12,979 bases of DNA, from the NCBI GenBank assembly GCA_964404765.1, contig CAYOLL010000167.1:1-12979 (forward strand), read 5' to 3'. Positions 1-6,594 of this stretch are shown here, piece by piece. The notes below the pieces were generated by a model. It did not search any database. It was given only the letters and a program-made list of their open reading frames with translations, and was not told where the DNA came from. This stretch comes from CAYOLL01 sp964404765 [NCBI: uncultured Gemmatimonadota bacterium]. GTDB taxonomy: Bacteria > 4572-55. The position numbers and the translations under genes are program-made. The first letter of the stretch is position 1; each line of letters starts with the position of its first letter.

Positions 1-180
1 ATTGACGCTAAAGACGCAAGTTGCGAATTGATATCTGAAAATGGATTGTGAGGCAACCCGGAGGAAAATGTCAAAAGGAAAATATCTAACCTGAATTGTT
101 CACAAATCTTAACGCAAACGTCGCAATTGACGCTAAAGACGCAAGTTGCGAATTGATATCTGAAAATGGATTGTGAGGCA
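1..180. repeat. 55-bp perfect direct repeat, 125-bp period
   Basis: Positions 1-55 and 126-180 are identical over 55 bases, starting ATTGACGCTAAAGACGCAAG and ending at GTGAGGCA. The sequence between them (56-125) is unique apart from a short CCGGA similarity just after each copy. This is either two copies of a 125-bp tandem unit or two insertions of one short element. The first copy starts exactly at the window edge, so the array may continue to the left. The repeat contains GACGCTAAAGACGCAAGTTGCG, rich in short CGC-A words like the other arrays in this gap. No ORF with coding character covers it. Confidence 0.9.
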
Positions 181-228
181 GCCGGATCTTTTCAAACTCA
201 GCTAATTTAAAACAAATCAATCAAGCGA

Positions 229-264
229 TTGCGTCGGTTGCGCCGTTTGCGTCTCTTGCGTTTA
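229..264. repeat. four 9-nt tandem units of TTGCGNNNN type
   Basis: Four consecutive nonamers begin with TTGCG: TTGCGTCGG, TTGCGCCGT, TTGCGTCTC and TTGCGTTTA. The first five bases are invariant and the last four vary. It runs directly into the left 40-bp direct repeat at 263. Confidence 0.8.
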
Positions 265-455
265 TAAAATTACATTCCAACATTTGCGTTGGGCGCGAGA
301 ATCTTTACCGCAGAGTTTCGCCAAGTTTAACGCCGAGTTTCGCTGAGTTTTCCTTTGCGTAACTTTGCGCCATACTCTGCGGAACTCTGCGGTTAAAGGT
401 TGCGGTTTACCGCGCTATAAAATTACATCGCAACATTTGCGTTGTCCGCGAGAAT
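263..455. repeat. 40-bp direct repeats flanking an inverted-repeat block
   Basis: Positions 263-302 and 416-455 match at 36 of 40 bases; both start TATAAAATTACAT and end CGCGAGAAT. Between them, 303-325 (CTTTACCGCAGAGTTTCGCC...) is an imperfect inverted copy of 375-398, whose reverse complement starts CTTTAACCGCAGAGTTCCGC. The interior is built from variants of CGCAGAG, CGCAAAG and CGCCAAG. The arrangement resembles an inserted palindromic block with duplicated flanks, but 40 bp is too long for an ordinary target-site duplication, so tandem duplication is as likely. Confidence 0.8.
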
Positions 456-457
456 GT

Positions 458-520
458 TGTAGCTCAGATTAGCAATCTGAGCATGCTTGGAGAAAGCACA
501 GAATGCTATTCTGTGCTACA
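458..520. repeat. double-hairpin palindromic element
   Basis: Two adjacent hairpins have 9-bp stems and 3-nt loops: GCTCAGATT-AGC-AATCTGAGC at 462-482 and GCACAGAAT-GCT-ATTCTGTGC at 496-516. The outer 25-base arms (458-482 and 496-520) are inverted copies of each other at 21 of 25 positions, both starting TGTAGC when read inward. A third small hairpin, GCGAC-TT-GTCGC, follows at 524-535. It lies 30-100 nt beyond the protease stop and could stabilise or end that transcript, but no T-tract follows either stem, so it is called a repeat and not a terminator. Confidence 0.8.
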
Positions 521-552
521 ATTGCGACTTGTCGCGCTATGAATTATTCAGG

Positions 553-3500
553 TTAGCGGGCCAGTTCTGCAACCAGCGCCACCAGATCGGTGATCGTCAC
601 CCGGCCATCGTGATCCATGTCGGCAATGTGCGCCGTCAGCAGGGTAAAGGCTCGCTGCTCCAGGATGATTTCGCTTAATATTTTTACATCAAGAAGGCTT
701 ATTTTTTTATCATTATCCAGATCGCCGGGGGGGCGATGCATCACGACGACCGGGGCACTTCGTCGCGTCATGGTTTTGCCGGCGAAGTCCTCAATAATGC
801 CGTAAATAAAGTATACATTTTCCGGCATCACAGCCGTCTCCCAGGTCCAGCAGTCCGGCCCGTTATCCTCGCTGAGGCCATCGGTCAATAATTCCCCGTT
901 TGCATCGGTCGGAGACAAGCTACGAAACAGGCTGACGACGGCATTGTTATCCACGTCCTCTGCCGTCCAGCAAATTTGAAAAACGCTGTCGGCCCAATCA
1001 GCCACCGTATCGGGCTCCTGCAAAATCAGTTGCGGCGGGTCGTTAACCGGATTTACCGTGACCATCAAATGCATTTGTGCGGATAAATGATCGGGATCGG
1101 TGACGCGAAGTTGCACAACCGCCTGACCGGACCAGTCAGCGGCGGGCTGGAGACGAAGCGCCTGATCTTCCAAAAATGCCCGTATCGGCTGATCGGATTG
1201 AAATTCCCAGCGCAACGATGATAACGGATGATCGGCATCGGCAACCAAATCCGTCAGGTTGATTTGCGCAATTGTATCTTCATCAAAAATAAGCGTATTC
1301 TGCGCCATGAACCGGGGTGGATGCAAGTTGTCGATGCGGAATTCTGCGTCGCTTTCGTCGTTTTGCTGAATGCTCCAGCGATCGGTCATTATGACTTTGA
1401 GGCGATAGGCGCTGCCGTCGGGAAGGGTTCGCACATCCCATTCAAAAAGCAGACTATCTGCAGTTGCCGCCGCGCTTTTTTCGTCAATCGCCAAAGTGCT
1501 TTCGTTTACAGGATTCGTGTGCAAATCTCTTTCCCAAATTCTATTTGGGAACGTGCTTGCCGGAGAAACTCTGTTTCGCATCTTGTTAGTTTGACTGAAA
1601 ATATCCGGAAACAGAGTTTCCGCGACAGCCGCGTTCCCAATCGGAGATTGGGAACGAGATACGGAGCTTGAAGCTTTAAGCGGCCCGAACGGCACTTCCC
1701 GCCAGGACTGACCGTTATCGGCGCTGTAAAAAAGCGTCGTTGTGAGCGAATCGCCGTAGGGAAAATCATTATCACCGGCTACCCAGCGAATGGGGATCAG
1801 GCCGGTAGTGTAGGTCTCGCCGCCGTTGGGTGTGATGAGCTGCACATTTGGCGGGGTATTGCCCTGCGCGGCAACTTCATTGGAAGCTTCTGTTTCATAA
1901 GCCGGATCGTTATAGACAGTCGTCACGACATAGTAGTAGGTCGGGCCGTTACGGATTGTGCGGTCCTGATAAGCAGTTTGGTTGATCTGATCGGCCAGGC
2001 GCAGATAAGGCCCGCCGCGTTGTGTAGCGCGATAGATTCGAAAGTGGGCAAATGCTGTCGTCACGGAATCTGTTCGCAGGCCGGACGGCAGTACGTATTC
2101 GTCTAATTCCGTCCCGGGCCAAACCCTAAGGGTTTTTGACGCGAAAGGTGCAGGATTTTCAGGCGCTTTGCCTCCCTCTGACGGAAATTCCCAACTCAGG
2201 CTGATGACTGCATTTTGCCCGGAAGTTGCGGCCAGATTTTGCGGGGCGATAAACTTTTGTGTTGCAGCTGGAATTTCCGGGGCGGGCGGACCTTCAAAAC
2301 CGGCGGTGTTGAAGGCGGTCAGGCGGTAATAATACAGCCGATCATTGACGACACGCTCATCCCGATAGTTGGTTACTGCGCCCAAAATCGCCAAAGGCTG
2401 CGGCGAATAGGAACCGCCGTCCAGACGCTTGTAGATTTTGACTCCGGCCAGGTTGGTGAGCGGCGTACCGTCAGTGTTGGTGACCGGCAGCATCCAAGAG
2501 AGATCGACAAAGCCGTCATCGCCGGCGGCTTTGATTCCGGTCGGCGCGGCCGGATATTTGGGCAGTTCGGCCCGATCTTCAAAAAAGGCCAAGTACTTTT
2601 GAAGCAACTCCGTCTTCGTGTGCGCTCCGTTGATTAATCCGCCGAACTCGAACGCGGCGCCAATTGTTTTGTAGCGCAGCGGTCGATCCTGATACAATAC
2701 GGCCTTGTAGTAGCTTTGATCGTCGTTGGTAAAAATGTTAATGCCGCCGTTCATCGCTTCAATGTGGTCCAAATAAGCGTCGTCGCCGTTGTAAGAAAAG
2801 TTGAGGCCGTCCAGAATGGTGTGGGTTACGCCCAAAATGGCTTTGGGTAGATTGTCGGTATAGGGCGCGCCGTCTTTTAAGCCGTTGATTTGGAAATAGG
2901 GCACAAAATTTTGGGCGGCATTGGCCTGCTTGTAATCCCAAAACCAGATATCGCCGCCTTCGGCGTACAGTCGCGCACCGGCTGCCAGCGCGGCGGTTAA
3001 TTTCTGCTCTTCCGGGCTATCGGTGATGAGCCGATAGTTGTCTGGATGAACACCGAAGCAGACAAAGATGGTGTTGAAATTAGTGATGGTTTCATACGGC
3101 TTTAACGTGTTGGTGTAGACGCCGTTATAGCCCAGATTTTGCATGATCGTATAAATCTGCGGGCAACTGTTTTGATTGCCGTCAAAATCCACCACAAGGT
3201 AATGGACGGGCGGGATGGCGCTGGGCCGGCCCTCGTCGATATTGGATGGCGCGCTTTGACCGGGCGGATCGTTGTACACGGCGGCCACGCGGTAAAAATA
3301 GGCGACATCATTTTCGACGGTAGAGTCGGCATAACTTGTCGCATGAAGCGAATCGGCCAGCGTCGCAAAAGGCCCGTCCGCCGTTTCGCCGCGGTACAGA
3401 ATGTAATGGCTCAAACCGGTCAAAGCCGCGCGTCTTGTTGACCCGACGAAGCGCGGTGAAGCATCCGTCAACGGCGCTTGCCAATCCAGCGGCACATAGC

Positions 3501-6462
3501 CGTCAAAGCCATCGCCGGCATTCAGGCGCGCCGGCGCAGGAAAGGCTGACGGCATTCCGCTGACCGTATCCGACGCCGCGCTGATCAGGCCTTCGGTGTC
3601 GAACGCCGTCAGGTAATAGAAATAAACTTGCTCATTCGTTACTTGACTGTCTACAAAAAACGCGGCGCCGGCGGGTTCGATCACGGCCACCGGTTCGGTT
3701 GGGAAAGCATGGCCATTCGTGGTCTTATACAGACGATAGCCAACAAGGTCGGGCTCGGCCGATCCCGTCCACTCCAGCATCAATTGACCGCGACCCTGAC
3801 GGACGATCACGCTTTGCGGCGGCAGCGGCGGCGCATTAATCCCAAAAAATTCCAGCATTCGCCCAATCAATGTTTTCAGATTATGCGGATCCGGGCCGTT
3901 GGAAAGGCCGCCCAATTCAATGGACGCGCCGATGGTGTGATAGCCAATCGTCTCATCTGCATAAGCAATAGCGGTGTAATAGCCGGGTCCCACATTGCGC
4001 AAGATCGGAAAAGCCGTGTGGTATGGCGCTAACCGGTCAATAAAATTATTTTCGCCGTGATAGGTAAACAACATGCCGGCAGTGAAGGCTTCGGCTTCCC
4101 CGGTTACGGTCTGGACATCGCCGCCCAAAACGCCGTCACCGGTAGCGGCAATCTTGAAATAGGGCCGCAAATTGTCCGGGCCCAGATCATAAAGCCACAC
4201 ATCGCCGCCTTCCAGAAATAGATTGCCGCCATGCTCCAAGTACTCGACCAGGGCGGTTTCTTCCGGCGAGTCGGTGCGGATCAAGCCATTTTTGGGATAA
4301 ATACCGGCGCAAATAAATATCGCTTTAAAGTATGACAGATCGCCTAATTCAGTCAAATTTTTGGTGATAAAAACAGCCTGGCCGTTGGCCGCAATCGCTT
4401 GCTGTAGAAGAACCGCATCACTGGCAGCGGATTGATCGCGATCCCAGATAACAATTTTCGGCAGGGCTTCCAGGGCAAAATTTACCGGTGGCGGCGAATC
4501 TACCGGCAAAAATACAGCGGTTTGCAATGGCAAATGTCCGGCAGCGCTGGCCGTCAAGTTGTAGCGCGCTTCGCCGGGCAACTGCAGTTGATAAAACCCG
4601 GCGGCATCGGTCAAGACGGGTGGCAGTGCGGTTTCGGCAACTTCAATTTTGGCATTGGGCACGGGCGCGCCGGTCAGCCTGTCTGTCACTTGTCCGCGCA
4701 CGGTCAGCATCGCCGCCGGGCGCAAATCAATCGTTAAAATTTGCGTTTCATTCGCCGCCAGGCTGACGGTCCGAATGACGGTGGCATAGCCGAAGTAGCT
4801 AAATTCCAACACAAAAATCTGCCCGGCTTTAAGGCCAATCTGGTAAGCGCCTGTGGTATTTGCCTGACGGGTCAGGTTACTGTCACGGACGCGCACCCTG
4901 GCTGCAATCGGCTGGCCCGCGGCCGTGATTATGCCTTGAACATAACCGATACCATTATGGGCCATTAACACGGCCTGGTAGGCGTCGATTCGGCCGGAAC
5001 CGTAGTCGTTATCTTTGCCGGCGCTGCCCAATTCGAGGCTCGTGCTCTCCAGAATCAGCTTGATCTGGGCCGGCGTCAGATCGGGGTTGATCGTCAACAG
5101 CAAGGCCGCTGTGCCGGCAACGTGTGGCGTGGCCATGGAGGTGCCGCTCCAGGTGTTGCCGCTGTATAACCCGTTTACCAGCGTCGAGTTAATGCCGACG
5201 CCGGGCGCGCTGACATCCGGCTTGATCAGGCCGGGCGGATAGGGAAAATCGCCATACGCGCCGCCAAGCCGCCATTCGACCGGGCCAAAACTGCTGAACG
5301 AGCCATAAAAATCGTCGCTGTTGGTGGCGCCAACCGTCACTACATCGGGCACATCCGCCGGCGTTCGGATATTGTCCGGCGCGGCGTCGCCTTTTTCGCG
5401 CTCGTTTCCGGCGGCAATGATCATGGTGACTCCGGCGTTCAGGGCATTTTCGCATACCTGCCGCCAGCGCCGTCGATCCGGGCCCCAGCGGTGCAGCCAG
5501 CCCAGACTCATGCTGATGATCTGCGCGCCGTTTTCCACAGCGTACTGAATGCCTTCCCAGACGGCGGCCTCGTTGCCGCTGCCCGTATCGGTCAGCACTT
5601 TGACGATCATCAGCGTGGCTTCTGGCGCAACACCGGTTTGTGTGCCGGCCGAACCGTCGCCGGCGACTGTTCCGGCCACATGCGTACCATGACCTTCCCC
5701 GTCCTGAGGTGTCTCGTCATTATAGGCAAAATCGTAGCCGTGCATATCGTCCACATAGCCATTGCTGTCGTCGTCAAGCCCGTTTTCGGGTGTTTCGCCC
5801 GGATTGGTCCAGATATGATCCTGTAAATCGGGATGGTTGGTGTTCGTCCCGCTGTCCAAAATAGCGACCAACACACCCTGGCCACGGGCGCCGAATTGAC
5901 TCCATACCTGCGGCGCGTTAATTTTATCTACGCCCCAGACTACGGCCCGAGGATCCCGCCCACCGGCTTTTTCCGAATCCTTGATCCGCGAATCCGGCCC
6001 TTCGACTTCGTTCAGGACAGGCCCGCCGAGTAATACCGGTCGCAGGGGATTGTAGCGTACTTCAGCCACTTCCGGCCGTGCCGACAACGCTTGAATAGCC
6101 GCTGGTGTTGCTTCCAGGCGAATGACATTGGCAATCCACAGCGGTCGAATATTGGCCGCCAGATCGGCCGTTTGTAGTTGCGCTAAATCGGATTGGAGCG
6201 CGGCTTGCTCAATCGCGCAAAACGCTTTCAGCCGGTTGACGATCTCGCGACGGCGATCCTGGCGATCTATTGCTTGGCGGGTGGGCAGAACTTCAGCGGT
6301 TGCCTGCTGCTGTTGCAGTACCAGATAAATTGGCAGCTTGTCTGTGGGAGCTGCTGCTGACAAAGCCGTCTGCAAAGCCGGATCTGGGTTGGCCCTCGCC
6401 TCCGATTGAGTCGTATTGAATATTAGCGCGATAAAAACGATAAACCAGGCTCGATGCGTCAT
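553..6462 (-). CDS. secreted multidomain subtilisin-like (S8) protease with dockerin
   Basis: A 1,969-residue secreted subtilase expected to hydrolyse proteins outside the cell. Numbering from the Met at 6462: signal peptide 1-22 (hydrophobic WFIVFIALIF), inhibitor-I9-like propeptide about 27-145, and S8 catalytic domain about 175-500 with Asp203 (ILDSGTN), His258 (GHGTHVAG), oxyanion Asn353 (AAGNE) and Ser442 (SGTSMATPHVAG). The full triad is present. Next come two carboxypeptidase-regulatory-like domains (about 506-664), an amidotransferase-fold domain (669-874), two Fn3-like domains, a second amidotransferase-fold domain (1087-1294), two more Fn3-like domains, a beta-sandwich from about 1535, a cadherin-like domain (1715-1805) and a dockerin (1912-1969) with loops DLDNDKKISLLD and DMDHDGRVTITD. 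The Met 12 codons upstream (6498) is rejected: GGAGG lies 8 nt before 6462 and the signal peptide begins there. Two repeat-derived stretches are read through in frame (about 146-155 and 1602-1646). The physiological substrate is unknown. Confidence 0.93.
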   Translation of the reverse strand: MTHRAWFIVFIALIFNTTQSEARANPDPALQTALSAAAPTDKLPIYLVLQQQQATAEVLPTRQAIDRQDRRREIVNRLKAFCAIEQAALQSDLAQLQTADLAANIRPLWIANVIRLEATPAAIQALSARPEVAEVRYNPLRPVLLGGPVLNEVEGPDSRIKDSEKAGGRDPRAVVWGVDKINAPQVWSQFGARGQGVLVAILDSGTNTNHPDLQDHIWTNPGETPENGLDDDSNGYVDDMHGYDFAYNDETPQDGEGHGTHVAGTVAGDGSAGTQTGVAPEATLMIVKVLTDTGSGNEAAVWEGIQYAVENGAQIISMSLGWLHRWGPDRRRWRQVCENALNAGVTMIIAAGNEREKGDAAPDNIRTPADVPDVVTVGATNSDDFYGSFSSFGPVEWRLGGAYGDFPYPPGLIKPDVSAPGVGINSTLVNGLYSGNTWSGTSMATPHVAGTAALLLTINPDLTPAQIKLILESTSLELGSAGKDNDYGSGRIDAYQAVLMAHNGIGYVQGIITAAGQPIAARVRVRDSNLTRQANTTGAYQIGLKAGQIFVLEFSYFGYATVIRTVSLAANETQILTIDLRPAAMLTVRGQVTDRLTGAPVPNAKIEVAETALPPVLTDAAGFYQLQLPGEARYNLTASAAGHLPLQTAVFLPVDSPPPVNFALEALPKIVIWDRDQSAASDAVLLQQAIAANGQAVFITKNLTELGDLSYFKAIFICAGIYPKNGLIRTDSPEETALVEYLEHGGNLFLEGGDVWLYDLGPDNLRPYFKIAATGDGVLGGDVQTVTGEAEAFTAGMLFTYHGENNFIDRLAPYHTAFPILRNVGPGYYTAIAYADETIGYHTIGASIELGGLSNGPDPHNLKTLIGRMLEFFGINAPPLPPQSVIVRQGRGQLMLEWTGSAEPDLVGYRLYKTTNGHAFPTEPVAVIEPAGAAFFVDSQVTNEQVYFYYLTAFDTEGLISAASDTVSGMPSAFPAPARLNAGDGFDGYVPLDWQAPLTDASPRFVGSTRRAALTGLSHYILYRGETADGPFATLADSLHATSYADSTVENDVAYFYRVAAVYNDPPGQSAPSNIDEGRPSAIPPVHYLVVDFDGNQNSCPQIYTIMQNLGYNGVYTNTLKPYETITNFNTIFVCFGVHPDNYRLITDSPEEQKLTAALAAGARLYAEGGDIWFWDYKQANAAQNFVPYFQINGLKDGAPYTDNLPKAILGVTHTILDGLNFSYNGDDAYLDHIEAMNGGINIFTNDDQSYYKAVLYQDRPLRYKTIGAAFEFGGLINGAHTKTELLQKYLAFFEDRAELPKYPAAPTGIKAAGDDGFVDLSWMLPVTNTDGTPLTNLAGVKIYKRLDGGSYSPQPLAILGAVTNYRDERVVNDRLYYYRLTAFNTAGFEGPPAPEIPAATQKFIAPQNLAATSGQNAVISLSWEFPSEGGKAPENPAPFASKTLRVWPGTELDEYVLPSGLRTDSVTTAFAHFRIYRATQRGGPYLRLADQINQTAYQDRTIRNGPTYYYVVTTVYNDPAYETEASNEVAAQGNTPPNVQLITPNGGETYTTGLIPIRWVAGDNDFPYGDSLTTTLFYSADNGQSWREVPFGPLKASSSVSRSQSPIGNAAVAETLFPDIFSQTNKMRNRVSPASTFPNRIWERDLHTNPVNESTLAIDEKSAAATADSLLFEWDVRTLPDGSAYRLKVIMTDRWSIQQNDESDAEFRIDNLHPPRFMAQNTLIFDEDTIAQINLTDLVADADHPLSSLRWEFQSDQPIRAFLEDQALRLQPAADWSGQAVVQLRVTDPDHLSAQMHLMVTVNPVNDPPQLILQEPDTVADWADSVFQICWTAEDVDNNAVVSLFRSLSPTDANGELLTDGLSEDNGPDCWTWETAVMPENVYFIYGIIEDFAGKTMTRRSAPVVVMHRPPGDLDNDKKISLLDVKILSEIILEQRAFTLLTAHIADMDHDGRVTITDLVALVAELAR
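1525..1660. repeat. palindromic repeat inserted in frame in the protease gene
   Basis: About 136 bp forming a large inverted repeat: 1526-1579 and the reverse complement of 1606-1659 agree at roughly three quarters of positions. Each arm holds two small hairpins with 3-nt loops: TTCCCAAAT/ATTTGGGAA (1531-1551) and GAAAC/GTTTC (1565-1577) on the left, GGAAAC/GTTTCC (1607-1621) and CGTTCCCAATC/GATTGGGAACG (1632-1656) on the right. In the protease frame it encodes about residues 1602-1646, including SPIGNAAVAETLF and FPNRIWERD, which do not resemble the surrounding beta-sandwich. From memory, GTTCCCAAT-type palindromes are dispersed in several bacterial phyla, in the manner of REP or Rickettsia palindromic elements. 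That link is unverified. Confidence 0.85.
5996..6026. repeat. possible dispersed repeat in the propeptide-catalytic linker
   Basis: The protease linker residues 146-156 (GPVLNEVEGP) are encoded by a segment reading GGCCCTTCGACTTCGTTCAG on the plus strand and ending in GGCCC-type bases. From memory it resembles a short sequence (CTTCGACTTCGCTCAGGACA) found dispersed in intergenic DNA of many FCB and other genomes. It is followed toward the catalytic domain by a low-complexity stretch with GGATTC repeated. It sits just where the propeptide would be cut from the mature enzyme. The family assignment is unverified. Confidence 0.4.
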
Positions 6463-6470
6463 TTCTTCAT

Positions 6471-6475
6471 CCTCC
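6471..6475 (-). promoter_or_regulatory. Shine-Dalgarno of the protease
   Basis: GGAGG on the minus strand ends 8 nt before the ATG at 6462-6460. It lies downstream of the alternative in-frame ATG at 6498 and therefore decides the start in favour of 6462. Confidence 0.85.
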
Positions 6476-6496
6476 GACAAGCAGTCAATAAATACC

Positions 6497-6528
6497 AAAA
6501 GCCACCCTCAAGGCAGAGAGCGGCTTTT
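6497..6528 (-). terminator. candidate terminator or attenuator before the protease
   Basis: On the minus strand AAAAGCC (6528-6522) pairs with GGCTTTT (6503-6497), a 7-bp stem around an 18-nt loop with partial inner pairing. The T-run of the stem is followed by GGTATTTATT. It lies 67 nt beyond the stop of the beta-barrel gene and only 34 nt before the protease ATG. It could end the beta-barrel transcript or act as a leaky attenuator on readthrough into the protease. The low GC content of the stem limits confidence. Confidence 0.5.
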
Positions 6529-6538
6529 GCGAGTTCAA

Positions 6539-6571
6539 AGACCGAACAGGTTTTGATAATCTGTTCGGTCT
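6539..6571 (-). terminator. hairpin after the beta-barrel gene, terminator-like
   Basis: A perfect 11-bp inverted repeat, AGACCGAACAG/CTGTTCGGTCT, surrounds an 11-nt loop 23 nt beyond the stop codon of the beta-barrel gene. Only TTTG follows on the minus strand, so the T-tract is poor. Together with the hairpin at 6497-6528 it forms a tandem pair in the 132-bp gap between the two minus-strand genes. Confidence 0.55.
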
Positions 6572-6594
6572 GTTTTGGGGCGCTGATCCCATTA

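Larger units (their letters stand above)
1..552. other. gene-free repeat-filled region downstream of the protease
   Basis: No credible gene lies here. The stretch holds the 55-bp direct repeat (1-55, 126-180), a 9-nt-period array (229-264), a 40-bp imperfect direct repeat (263-302, 416-455) flanking an inverted-repeat block (303-398), and a double hairpin (458-520). A short inverted motif CCTGAATWRTTCA lies at 90-102 (plus strand) and at 541-552 (minus strand, 12 of its bases), so 90-552 may be one composite element. The right end abuts the protease stop codon at 553-555. It probably forms the 3' untranslated region of the protease transcript. Confidence 0.7.

Noticed and set aside
1-460. CRISPR-like appearance of many short repeats
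   Set aside because: The repeat units differ in length and sequence, and there are no regularly sized unique spacers or cas genes.
1228-1671. 147-codon plus-strand open frame
   Set aside because: It is antisense to the protease gene, lacks family features, and its C-terminal part is just the other-strand reading of the palindromic element.
6463-6498. Upstream start of the protease at 6498 (12 extra residues)
   Set aside because: It lies inside the terminator-like hairpin, has no ribosome site, and would put a charged segment before the signal peptide. GGAGG precedes the ATG at 6462.
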